Shown: positions 11,204 to 22,492 of the stretch, piece by piece
How positions within the stretch are numbered: the stretch's first letter is position 1
How the letters are laid out: each line of letters opens with the position of its first letter
Assembly: GCA_958510875.1 (NCBI GenBank)
Contig: OY294067.1
Location: 146,539,743 to 146,603,742, forward strand
Direction: 5' to 3'
Length of the DNA: 64,000 nt
Source: Endomychus coccineus
Taxonomy: Eukaryota > Arthropoda > Insecta > Coleoptera > Endomychidae
The notes under the pieces: model-generated
What the model was told of the DNA's origin: nothing
The model's input: the letters and a program-made list of their open reading frames with translations, nothing else
The model's database searches: none
Translations under genes and position numbers: made by a program

Positions 11204-11870
11204 TTGAATCACGACATCTCTGACAAATATAGGGAGTTGAAGAGCGATGTAAAGATTTGGATGGATATTGGCGTTGGAAACTCTATGCGTCATATTAATG
11301 TCAACGAGATGCATAAACGATTAGGACAGCTGATTTGTTCTGCTCTTATAGCTCCACAGGCTTTCAGTGGCTGTGATCAAAACCCTGTCTTTTTTCGGAA
11401 AAGAAAAATGCTTCCGTATAATCTGTTGATCCAGTCGAACGCTTTTAAAACGGATTTTGCAAAAGTATTTCAGAAGATCGGCCAGAAGTCATCGAAAATA
11501 TTGAAGAGTTCGTCTGTCAGTTATACAGTCAGAAGTAATCGGATAGTTGGGTCAATGCACATGAAAAATACCAACCACAATGAAAGCTGTAGAAAATGGA
11601 TGGCAAGAATCAGAACGGCGCCTATGAGTTCGACTGGTTCGAAGGGCAGCAAATTCCGACATTTGTCAAAGATGTTATTCAACCAAACAATGCTACAGGT
11701 GAGGAGTAGTCCATGCGAAGGACGTTTATCTGACTTATTGAAAGATACACTAATTAGATGCGTTGTACTTTTATTGATTTGCAAAAGCTGAGTCCGATAT
11801 AACTGACATCGAAGAAAATTACGATGAGCCTGACAATATTTATAATTTTAGTAGCGATTCAGGTTGAACA
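11204..11870 (+). pseudogene. transposon-associated protein fragment (HAF[ST]GCD-type)
   Basis: The first 95 residues read VKIWMDIGVG, RHINVNEMHKRLG, then APQAFSGCDQNPVFFRKRK. This matches a widespread animal repeat-protein family that I know by its HAFTGCD...F.GKGK motif. Its biochemical role is not established to my knowledge. After about 11480 the homology moves to another frame (PEVIENIEEFVCQLYSQK, then GAYEFDWFEGQQIPTFVKDV), so there is at least one frameshift and one stop. The acidic tail at 11790-11870 is the probable C-terminus. It cannot make a full protein. Confidence 0.6.
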
Positions 11871-12370
11871 TTTCTAATACCGTTTTCAATTTCAATTATA
11901 TAAGGATATTTTTTATAAGAATAGTATTCTATTAAATATAGTATGCTCGCTCTACTGAACACGTTCTATAAAAGAGAGGCGCAGCATGCTCTTGCTTCGG
12001 CTGCTGACGGCATTTGTTACGCAAAAATTGGGGCTAACTATGTTTCTAACATTTTAAATAATATTCATCATTTGTAGACGAAAATCCAGATTTCACAAAG
12101 TAACTTCACGTTACGAATTTTTCATACGAGTTTAACGCACTGCTGACTGGTCCCATTGTAAAATTCTTTAGGATGACCATAACTAGACCTTTATTATTTA
12201 ATTTACCTTTCACAAAACAATATTCAGATTTTATTAAACTGTTGCGACTTATATAGTTATATTACAAGTTTGGAGCTGCCCCCGCGTCAGCTTTTACGCA
12301 AACTTGCTTACTGACGGCAGGCTATTCATCTACACCCCCAACATGATGTAATATAAAAAATCAGCCTTCC
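11752..12370 (+). repeat. right arm of the foldback element
   Basis: Inverted partner of the left arm. It carries the acidic tail ESDITDIEENYDEPDNIYNF on the + strand at about 11790-11870. The conserved block near 11975 (AAAAGAGAGGCGC) is mirrored at 10906-10918. Confidence 0.75.
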
Positions 12371-13126
12371 TAAACTGTTTGCATTTTTTCATCCCTCAGC
12401 TTTAGAACTACAACATTTAATACCACTAAAGAAAAGCAATACTTTGGATGATAAACTTCATTCAGCTGACCTCATCTTCATGTACAAGTACATCGACGTG
12501 TCGGAATGTGAAAAATGAAGAACAGAATACAATTTCGTATTACACTCTCATACAGGCCACATCTACATAACATTATTTTCATTCCCCAGAACATTATAGA
12601 AGACATTGTACTGTTTTGTATGCCATGTTGAAGATGAGTAGGAAGTGGAAACTATAATCCGACTTTTTATTATTTCTAATTACACATCTGTGCAAGATGT
12701 GAGAAATAACAAGGAAATTCTGACGAAGAAGAGAAGTGGTGGAATGAAGGAATACATGTTCGAATAATTGAGATATCCAACAAATATATGAGGAAATAAA
12801 ACAAAATAACATTATATTTTATCCCCATTAAATTGCAAATTCGATAAGACTCACAATACAGTATAGAACCCGAGTAGAATTGTTTCTTACCAAGATATTC
12901 CAATATTACATTTATCATTCATTGTGAATCAATTCTGTCAATTATGAAGCATTCGACAACTTATTCCTCAGAATTGAATTTCAAAATGTGTACAGTATAA
13001 GGAATGAAGGACCAGCACACCAAATTGTACTAGTTTTCAGTCAAAATTGAATTCGTAAGTGAAAGAAAATCACTGTTAATTGCTATTGCAATCTTGCATG
13101 CCAAACGATAGGTTTTCCTGTGTCTT
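12371..13126. other. non-coding stretch
   Basis: AT-rich. I see nothing I can assign. Short minus-strand open stretches at 12594-12918 have no recognisable motif. Confidence 0.35.
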
Positions 13127-15760
13127 ATGAAATCAGCTGCTCTAGATTATTATCTAGGAATGCTATTCCTCATACAACCTTTCAAACGTACATTTGAGGA
13201 ACTAGAAGAGATTAAAAATGAATTGGAAGAAGTCAATCTGAATCTCGTAAATGTTGAAGAAAAATCAAAAATAAAAACTGATGACGGATGTGATAAAATC
13301 AAAACACAAGAAACCCTTATTAGTCAGAAAATTGGGAAGATTGAATAGGAACTTCAAATTTCGGAGAGAAGGAAATATTAAGAAGTAATTGGATCATAAT
13401 TCTAGATTATAGCATATGTCAAGATGATCGGTATAAAATAGATTCGAAAATAAATCTGTACTTACAAAATTTTGAATATCCACATATGCACCTTGTGATA
13501 ATAAACAATTTTGACAACATAAATTTAAATTTGCAATTTGAAATATTTCATGGAAATATATGTAGTTTGGGAGAAAACCTAGAAGAATAACAAGTATTTC
13601 TGGAAAAATTTAACTATTCGTATGACATTCTAATACTTACAGAATGTTTGAAAATTTCAGATTCGAATCTGGATAATATACCAGGCTACAAAATATTATA
13701 TAGCTTGGGGAATGTTTTAGAACTGTATACAGATTTCAGATATGAATATAAACGTAAATATCAATCAAAGTGAGTAGGTATCCCGATTATGGACATGAGT
13801 ATTTGAACATACTGAGCGGACAAAATTTTCTCTCATACATAAATCAGCTAAGTCATATCTTCATAAAATTTCAGAAAAATGAGCCCTATAGTGCACATCA
13901 TTTACATATGAACTGATCACTTCCCTATAGCCATTTACTCAAATCTCAAATAGAAGCAAACAATAAGGGTTAATGTGTTACAAAAAGTTTCATGGACTAT
14001 CCTGAGTTGTTAGAAGATTAATATCATGAAAATTGGTATGGTGATGTACATCGATACAACAGAAATATTTTTCAGAATTTTATAAAAATTAGTAATAATC
14101 CGTAGATAAGCAAATCAATTCTCATATCTATCTATATATAAAAAAAATAACTGTATGAGATGCTAAAGTGTGCACCAAATAATGGAAAACTAAAGCCGAA
14201 AAACGAAATATAAAAATAAATTAACAGCCATTGTAAAATATGCAGAAGTTTATTGTTTTAGAAAAGCTGTAGATAAGATTCAAACAAATACAGAAAATTG
14301 ATGGAAAAATTTCAATAAATGTCAAGTTGCAATGAATGCAAGGACGATAATGTTATAGCGTGAATTATCTTACATAATGATAACACAACTAAGAATATTG
14401 AAACAATTGCAAATCGTTTTGATCAGTACTTTCAAATTTTAGAAGAGACCTTGATTATAAAATTGATGAATGTTATCACATGTAATTCAAACGCAAAAGT
14501 TAATTCAAAGTACAATTTTTCTGCACCCTGTTATATAATGCAAAGTGATAAAGATAATAAATGAGCTGAAAAATAATAAAGCACCTGGTGAAGACGGATT
14601 AAGAGCAGACACCTAGACATTGAAGAAAATTAAACACTTAATTACTATATAGCAGATCTCACGTTTCCGAGAGCAATTTTCTCAGATTTATTAAGACTGG
14701 AACAATAAAACCGGTATTCAAAAACGGAAACGAGAAAGATTCTACCAATTGTAGGCCAATTACAATTCTTCCAAATATTTCAAAAATTATTGGAAAATTA
14801 ATGAGAACGAGATTAGCAAATTTTATGAATAAGCATAATACTATTTAAAAAAATCAATTTGGTTTCATAGAAAGAAACTCAACTCAGTAGTGGGTCTTGT
14901 GATATTTATAGTATATATAAATGATCTATTGAAACTGGAAATACTTGACAACATACTGAGTTAAGCGGACGACATAGTTGTATTCAATGAAAATAATTCC
15001 TGGGCTAATTCAAAGAACATTGTTGGGAAATACTTGGAGCAAATCATATCTTGGACCAGCACAGATAGGTGAATAATGAATATAACAAAAAGTAACTCCA
15101 TGCACTTCACTTCGTATGCAACTTGCTTGCCAAATTACGAGTATGAGGAACTTAAAATGAAACACGAAAACCAAACCATCACTTTAATCGAAAGTCAATA
15201 AAGTCTTGAAATTGTTCTTGATGAACATACTAAGTGGAATTTAGAAATAGATGATGTTATGAAGAAACTAATAGTTTTAACTTTGCAATTAAGGCACCTA
15301 GCTCTTTCCTTGTATTCCAATTATGTGAAAGTATTATAATGAGCTAATTCAGCGACCTATTTCTCACGGGATAATATGATGATAATATATGAACCAGTCA
15401 AACATTACACAGAAATATATAATAAAATTAATGAAACAGAAAAAGAGAACTTTCCTCTCTAACCAGCTGTTCTCACGAACTGGTTCATTAAATACCCAGT
15501 TCTTCACAAGAAAGTCAGCATAGAAATATTGAAATTATATGATCACTATCATTATACACGTGCAAAACGTCACCATAGATCTAAATCTGAAGAATACCAA
15601 GAATCTATTGGCCTGACACCTACCTTTTTTCTGAATTCAACGATATTATTCCAACTGACATAGTAAAAATATAATGAATCGAGAACTTCAAAAAACATTT
15701 AAATAGGTTGCGTTCTCAAATGCTAAGGAAAGTTATACCTGAATCAATAGAAAAATAATC
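13127..15760 (+). mobile_element. decayed full-length LINE (Jockey/CR1 type)
   Basis: Reading all three + frames gives the parts of one LINE in order. A charged coiled-coil-like segment lies at 13180-13348 (EELEEIKNELEEVN). The endonuclease start is near 13550 (HGNICSLGENLEE, YDILILTEC, IPGYKILY). The RT entry is near 14575 (NNKAPGEDGL), followed by IKTGTIKPVFKNGNEKDS and RPITILPNISKII near 14690-14800. The catalytic block near 14910 is VYINDLLKL...ADDIVVF, with a TAA just before ADD. The C-terminal domain runs to about 15760 (LIPT/IENFKKHLNRL). Stops and frameshifts occur throughout. The order and length of about 2.6 kb fit a LINE missing most of ORF1. Confidence 0.8.
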
Positions 15761-16362
15761 TTGATCAAATATTGTCAGATAATAAGTCAATTTTCTTATA
15801 TCGTTCAACTAATCAGGGGGCACGGCAGTGCCCCCGCCAAGTCGAGCGCGAAGCAAACACTGCCGTACCATCGTTTACTGGAACCATTTCGCCGCATTTT
15901 CAGGCCCCTATTTGAGAACCTCTGGATAAGACCAGAACGCAGTTTTGTTATCCTGTAAGCTATAAAATCACATACTTAAAATAAAAAATTTCAAGTCTGT
16001 AGGTCATTTAGTTCCGAAGTTAAGCGAAAGCAAAGTTTCGCATTTATGACACTCACTCACTCACTCATGATCATCAGAATAGAACTAGTCAGAGAGCTGA
16101 AATTTGGTACAGAGTTAGGGTTTAATGGCCACATAAGGGAAAACTATAAAAACTAGGATAATCGAAGATCTGGAGTACCTGGTGACCCTTATTTGGAAAC
16201 ACAAGAGCTCATTTGTGTCCTTAATAATATCTATGATATGAAATGGTCTGCCACGGACATTATATGTGACCACGGTCGTATATGTGTCTATCAATGTATC
16301 AGCTGTCTGTCATATAAACATAAACGTTACGTGTTTGATTTCGCAAGATAATATCGTAAAAA
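15761..16362. repeat. GC-rich hairpin block, possible Helitron/Helentron part
   Basis: A GC-rich segment (15811-15920) stands out from AT-rich surroundings. It holds a perfect 8-bp-stem hairpin, GGGGGCAC GGCA GTGCCCCC, at 15816-15835. An ACTC repeat follows near 16057-16076. At 16261-16276 a single copy of the MITE end ACCACGGTCGTATA occurs without a partner. Palindromes of this kind occur at Helitron-group termini, and the OTU fragment next to it would fit a Helentron, but no Rep/helicase is present. The assignment is inference. Confidence 0.35.
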
Positions 16363-16629
16363 ATGTCGATAATAATAAAAGACGACGATGAACTTAGTGG
16401 TCATCGAATAGTTGGTATGCCCAAAGACGGGTCTTGTCTCTTCCATCCAATATCTTTCTTGGTGTATGGTAGAACTGACTCAACTTGCAGTATCAGATCT
16501 GCTATAATTGCATACGTTGCTGAACATTGGGACGAACTGCAAGTGTACACATGTAATGCTGATGGTGACATATACACGAACGCGCAATCCTACACGAGCG
16601 ATATGATGGAACCCACTACTTACGGCTGA
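16363..16629 (+). pseudogene. OTU-type cysteine protease fragment
   Basis: This 88-codon frame begins at an ATG and carries the OTU catalytic block MPKDGSCLFHPISFLVYG (Asp-Gly-x-Cys-Leu-Phe), then IRSAIIAYVAEHWDE, and the middle motif YTSDMMEPTTYG. OTU enzymes are deubiquitinating thiol proteases of about 120-150 residues. This copy stops at the position where relatives continue with a second Gly and the catalytic His region, so it lacks part of the active site. OTU domains are carried by Helentrons and some other mobile elements, which fits the neighbourhood. I judge it a dead transposon gene and not a host gene. Confidence 0.6.
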
Positions 16630-16673
16630 ATGAAATAAATCAATATTTCCACGTTTCTACAAAAAGAAGTGAA

Positions 16674-17483
16674 ATCACACCAAAAACATTCTGTGAAAAA
16701 CTAGCCAAGTCTCGATGGAGCTGCCTGTTTATCTCTAAAAAGTAATGAAATCTAGACAAAGTCGTGCCAAGTCTAAGGTTCTTTACTGCGATTTCTTTAT
16801 TAATATAGTTAATGTTGTGTGACTTGGCCGTTGAAGGGTACACAAGGGTACAAAACCAGGTGCTCCATGCCACCATTGCACCAATCTGTCGCCAGAACAG
16901 CTACCCATTGACAATGGAAAATTGCTACTTGGAAAACGTTGATTCAATAACCAGTCAATTGTAGGCTTGATAAAGCTGCGTATTTCAATAATACTTATGT
17001 GTAGGCGAGCATGAAACAAACAGTATAAAAAATTATTTCCAGTACAGACGGACTGACGGGATTGATAGAAGTCTGTCTGTACGTCTATTTTATGTTAGAT
17101 CGGTGGTCGATTTGACGCTCCAGAAAGAAGAGAGCAGAAGCCAGCATTGTCAATGCTGAATGCATGTGTTGCACAATCAACAACAGCCTAAAATGAGATA
17201 CTAGCGTCCAATTACCAATATCAGTATGAGCTATTATCTCGCTTAACAAACATAGGTAGTTACAACAGATAACATTACGTGTAAACAAAATTGACTTGTA
17301 CCTACTAACGTATAAAGAATGTTCAACGGCCAAGTCACACAACATTAACTATAATAATAAAGAAATCGCAGTAAGGAACCTTAGACTTGGCACGACTTTG
17401 TCTAGATTTCATTACTTTTTAGAGATAAACAAGCAGCTCCATCGAGACTTGGCTAGTCTTTTACAGAATGTTTTTGGTGGGAT
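16674..17483. mobile_element. foldback element with 162-bp inverted arms
   Basis: 16674-16835 and 17322-17483 are inverted repeats of about 162 bp with few mismatches. They share, for example, CTTGGCACGACTTTGTCTAG and GACTTGGCCGTTGAA. The 486-bp loop has no open frame of note and contains a small hairpin near 17041-17083 (GTACAGAC ... GTCTGTCTGTAC). It lies immediately after the OTU fragment, so both could be parts of one damaged element. Confidence 0.8.
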
Positions 17484-18189
17484 ATAATCTACATTAAAAT
17501 ATCACGATACAATCCATTTTTCAACCAGCTCGAAATAAGCACTAACAAAATTTATATTATAACTAAAATACTAACCAAATTGGAATCTGGAACAGTATTG
17601 AACTTTTTTATAAATAGATATTCACTAACAAAAGGCATACAGGTACATTATTTGCGTCCTGAGCTTCTTTCCCACATTTTTTATTATTATTTGTATGTTA
17701 TCGGAAGTGAATAAGTGACGAACTACAATATTGCAATTCAATGTTAATTGGAATAAGCATCATTAATATTATATAAACAAGAAATTTTTATATTCCCTTC
17801 GAATAATCAATCGACCAAAATAATATTGCAATAATTAAAGAGAATCTGAATCACACTGTGTACATTCACAAGTTCCATATTAGGATTACGAACTTATTTT
17901 CTCTTAGAATCTCAAAAACCTTTCACCATCTAAGCTTGCCCACCAGAAACGAATTAGAAATCAAACCGTGATTTCCCATTCAAAAGTTCGGATATAAATT
18001 TCATTGTATTCTAAGAAACTAGCCTAACATATGAAAAGTAGTGCATAAATAACTACCTCCCTGGTTGATACGTTGACGTCTTTTTAATAACGAAGGATAT
18101 GATCATGAATGTAAATATATTTCTTCAGCTGGTGCGTGAATATCTGAATTTAAATTTCAAGCTGTATCGTCAAAATGGCTTTTCCATTA
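17484..18189. other. non-coding stretch
   Basis: AT-rich, with no recognised feature. Confidence 0.35.
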
Positions 18190-19455
18190 CTTGATAACAA
18201 TAAAAGAATATTCCTAACTTCACTACTAATAATATTGCTCTGACAGTAACTGTGACTTACTTCAACATTAAAATTTATAATCAAGCGGAACATTTCATTA
18301 AATTTAATTAAATACAATCAACTATCAAAAAGGATGTAAAGTAGTCTTTAACGAGAACAGCCTCGACGTGGGGCAGCCCCGAATGAGAAGCAGTCTAGTC
18401 TGATCAACAAAAAATAGCTCAGTGACCAATGGAAAGAACTAAAATAGAAAACAGTTCCCAGTCACTTCTCATCTCTAAAGCATAGATCATTCACTAGTTA
18501 TCATCTGAAAATTTATATAGAAATGGTTGCACAAACTGGTGATAGCTATATTTTCAAAATCAGAACTTCTCCATTCTGGCACATTGATCTTAGAGGTAGA
18601 ATCGCAATACGCATTCAACAAAATTACAAATGATTGAAAAAAATGCAACTACATCGTATCAAATTTGCCGACAGAAGCAATTGTCATTGGTACTTTAAGG
18701 TTTGAGATCAATGTATCAAAGTGACTCAGCCTTTTCAACTTCTGAGTTAGTTCATGGACAAACTTCACGTTTACCTAGTGTATTTTTCACTAGGATTCAA
18801 TCAACAAGGTCTAAGGTAATTTCATCTCTATGACAGTGTTTGCGGAAGTTTTCCCAAGACAAGAAAGAATTTCATGAAATGAAATTTTCATAGGCAAGAA
18901 TCTTTATTCATCTGGAAATTTCTCAGCTCAAGTTGATAGTACTAAATTAAACCTTAGTCCCATATATGAAGAACCATTCAAAGTTTTGGAAGGATTCTCA
19001 AATACTTTCAAGATTTCAAATCATAATAAGCCAACAGTTGTCAACTTGAACAGATTAAAACCTGCCTGTTCGAACAAATAAATAACTGATTCACCAGTTC
19101 CAATTAGAGTACAGAAGAGAAGAGTTCCTTTTGTTATTAATTAATGGGTGATTTTTGTTTTGTGCATGGGGAGTATTGTGATGGTTATCAGTACTGACTT
19201 TATTTCATGCGTATCCCTGTTTCACTTATGTATGTTTATGGTTTCATTTATGGTATATTGTTTCATATTTACATCAAGCAGTTGGAGGAAGTTTACTTGT
19301 TAACATTAAAAAAGCGAATTGCACATAGAAGAATATTTCCAACTTCAGTATTAATAACATTGCTCTAACGATAACTGTAATTTAAACATTAGAATTTATA
19401 ATCAAGCACACCATCTCATCAAGTTGAATTTAATACATTCAACTATTGAAAAGAT
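18190..19455 (+). mobile_element. collapsed gypsy-type LTR retrotransposon remnant
   Basis: Near-copies of a segment of about 140 bp lie at 18190-18338 and 19305-19450. Both contain AATTTATAATCAAGC and end in CAACTAT-type sequence, as a shrunken LTR pair would. Between them, 18740-18800 reads ELVHGQTSRLPSVFF and 18896-19081 reads LSPIYEEPFKVLEGF then TVVNLNRLKPA before a stop. These are the post-catalytic integrase blocks of a gypsy element. A purine run and GGGGAG (19167-19172) after the integrase could be the polypurine tract. All of gag, protease, RT and the integrase core are gone. Confidence 0.6.
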
Positions 19456-21267
19456 TTCACCGCTGCAATACTACAACAGCTACAAATTCTGACTGATAAG
19501 AAAATTGATACTGCATACTGCTTGGGTAACGTAAACAGAGAAGGAAACTTGGCTAAAAGCATCATTAAAGAGGTACGATCAAAATAATGTGTTGAAATTA
19601 TGAAAATTTGTGAGATCTCTTGTAAAAGATGACAGGCATCGGAAAGTGTAGCTAGGAAAAACTGTCCAGCTTTATAATGAGATGTTTCACTTTCCAACCT
19701 CAAATTATTCACGTAATACAAATATCATCACATATGGGACAATGGTCTGAAGCAGCAAAACTGGTCTGGCAAGTACAAGGACAAATCTATCAAAAAACCA
19801 ATTACTAGCCTGTTCCTGAGTATGCATGATAAGTGAAATGAAAACGTAACTAACGGGTCCTATTTACAATACAAATCATGAATTACCTTCGAAGGGATCT
19901 GCCCGTTCTGCGTCCGCTAATTTTATTCGATAACATTCCCAATCGGTTTGGTTGATTTGCTGCAGATTCGTGGCCAATGTCCATTTTTGATCTTCGATTA
20001 TGACCTGTACATTCCAAGCCCATTTAGTTCCATGTTACAAGGTTTGAATATCTTGAGTAGAGAACAAGCCCTAAATATTTCTCCTATAACTGGAAATTGC
20101 TTGAACAGATCCATATCTGTTATCCTTTCCCCTATATGCTAACAGGTTTAACTTTTTTTGAGCTCATTGAAGCCTCTCAGAAGAAATTATTCAAAATTTC
20201 AAAGTTTCTGTACCTGACAGAAATCATTTTTTTGGTGACATGTGAGAGAAATGTGATTAGGTCCACAATTTCAATGAAACGTTTCGTATTCGTTCGCAAA
20301 TGAGGTCAATTTTGATGTTTCGTTAGTTAGGTAACACTAATTGCGAACATACTCAGTCGAATATTACTGGAATTGAGTATGATACACCTACCAGAGTACA
20401 TAGCACATGCTTCAGTAGCAGGACAATGATTTCCCGTTCTATCTTCGCAGCTTTGCATCCAAATTCATAATAGAATTGGGCCTATATTTTGATATTACTG
20501 AGCATAATTTCATTGAACTTGATAATAATAATACTCCTATGAAATAAACTTTCAACAGACAAAAGACGATCCATGTTGTCATTTGACTTTCGACAACACT
20601 CCTTCATATTCCTCAAAAGTTGAAAACACACATTAACTGATCTAATTGCTAATTGTTGACTTGATGCATAAATTGAGTACTCACCTTAAATTTCAAAAAC
20701 CGGCCACTTCCAAAAACATATGCCTTTCTGTAGTCAATTATAAGCCAAATAATATTGGAAACTGAATCAAAAGTAGGGGTGCATAGAAGAAGAAGTCAAC
20801 TCGAAAGGTCTGTGGAGCACCATTATTGTTGACCGTAAAGAAAGAAGGGGTGGAGGTGACAAGACTGCTGAATTTTCCGAAAGGTGGGCCTCGATAGATA
20901 TATCTATCAAAAATTCAATTGCATCTAATCGTATTACCACAGAAAGCGGAGGTTGTATCATAGCAGTGAACTCATCATCACAAAAATTTGGATACTATAT
21001 GAGCTGCAAGTCTAGGATCCTGTTCTGAGCGTAAGACAGTTAGTTTCGTAAAATATTCGTAAAATATTTCAAAATGGGATTTGGAACACCGCGGACAGTA
21101 TTATGTTCGAAATGTCTTGAAGAGAGAATATAAAAGTAAATATATAACAAGAAAAGGGAATAAATAAACTTGTTACTTTGAGGTTAGAAAAAGCAAGAAT
21201 GCTGGTATGATTCATCCAAAGCAAATTGCAGCAGGAAAGACTCACAAATGGAATATCAACATATTAG
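19456..21267. other. non-coding stretch with one unexplained open frame
   Basis: Mostly AT-rich. The + strand frame at 20777-21028 is open for 83 codons without an ATG. It begins directly after a TAG and has a coding-like composition (STIIVDRKERRGGGDKTAEF, then TTESGGCIIAVNSSS). I do not recognise it. It could be a transposon relic or a lost exon. Confidence 0.35.
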
Positions 21268-22262
21268 TCCAGTCATTTCGGGAATTTTTCTGTCCGAATT
21301 TGGGCGAGGTCTAATTTTGGTCTATTCTTATGTATTTTGACACGCTGAACACGATGGTGTAGATTAAATTTGGATTAACCCTGTGCTCGAAAAACTATGT
21401 CCATTTCTTGAACATGAAAATGGCAATTTTTTGATTTTCTGCATTTCAAGACAAAACTATGAGGCGATTTTTGGTTTTGGTCCCAAGAAACGGCCCATTT
21501 AGTGTGTTTTTTGGCACATTGAAATATGGGGTATATGTCAGAGAGTTTTTGTTTTTTCATATTCTGATTTGGTGGAAAGATAGTATTTTCATTCTTCTTT
21601 TATTTTGTTCCTGGTATTTTGAGCTATCTCATTTTTTAGCGTCACAATCGACCATTTTGAAAAATCCGTATTTTACGAATTCCAGACGGAATACTAATGT
21701 AATCAATCTAAAACCTACAATATTCGAAAGATTTCATCATTCTACATATAATACCCAAATTTCAAGCATTTTGCTCAAAGACATAGCTTCAGCGCCATTT
21801 TGAAAATTTTGCACCAACGAAAAATCCAAATTTTTTGAGGTAAAAATTTTTCACGGAACCCAAATTCTAGGTTCTATTAGAGGTTTCATTAGTCAGTATT
21901 TTAAGTATAAGCAGATCGATTTGAGTTGAGTAGAAATTGAACTATCCTAATGAATGTGTTTGGGACTCTAGAGGACCCAATTTTGGGCCTATAGACAAAA
22001 ATCTTGGATCGAATTATAGAAAAATATTTCGGCTATTAGAGTTCGGAACAGCGTATGAAGATTCGTTCACAATCTCAAGTAATAACGAATTACATCATAA
22101 AAAACAAGCGCGGAATTTCATTTAACGGCTATAGGCAAGCATCGGTACAATAGATTTCGCGCGCGAGATTATAGTTTTTTGAATATTTAAAAATGCACCT
22201 GAAATCATAATCAATTTTTATGGATGTGTGACTTTATGTAGACGTGTGAACGTGTATATGCC
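21268..22262 (+). repeat. left arm of the large foldback
   Basis: Inverted partner of 29160-30162. The end nearest the centre carries CGCGCGCGAGATT and GTAGACGTGT, both mirrored in the right arm. Confidence 0.78.
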
Positions 22263-22451
22263 TTGGCATAATGTGAATGTCCACTGGCATGAAAAATTGG
22301 GAGCATTTTGTTTAACACATTTATTAGCAAATTCCAATTGCCCGATATTCCATACTCTATATAAGATTTCGACAAGGTAACCATATGAAAATACGATAAT
22401 GCTGCGGAGCAACATATTTTTAGGGTGTATTACCAAGTGCAAGGGCGGATC

Positions 22452-22492
22452 CAGGGGGGGGGGTCATGGGGGTCATGACCCCCCCCCCTGAG
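22452..22492. promoter_or_regulatory. subterminal G/C-tract hairpin of the hAT
   Basis: Runs of about ten G and ten C around GTCATG / CATGAC form an almost perfect palindrome just inside the left TIR. Such subterminal structure may be a transposase-binding or replication-pausing site. That role is inference. Confidence 0.6.

Larger units (their letters stand above)
10526..12370 (+). mobile_element. foldback DNA transposon with ~0.6 kb inverted arms
   Basis: The left end reads GAAAGGCTGATTTTTT and the right end, reverse-complemented, reads GGAAGGCTGATTTTTT. Homology between the arms continues for about 600 bp (10526-11132 against 11752-12370) with scattered substitutions. The flanks are TTAA (10522-10525) and TAAA (12371-12374), compatible with a TTAA target duplication that later lost one base. 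The unique centre holds a decayed coding fragment. Both arms encode, pointing outwards, the same acidic C-terminal tail, so the element probably arose from two inverted copies of the 3' end of one parent transposon. Confidence 0.75.

Noticed and set aside
15816..15835. Bacterial-type rho-independent terminator
   Set aside because: The GC hairpin is not followed by a T run, and the context is a eukaryotic transposon region.
20688..20730. 43-bp exon on the minus strand between TTGACTACAG and AAGGTGAGT as the missing link of the secreted-protein gene
   Set aside because: Its length fits phase 0 to phase 1, but that reading frame ends in TAA.
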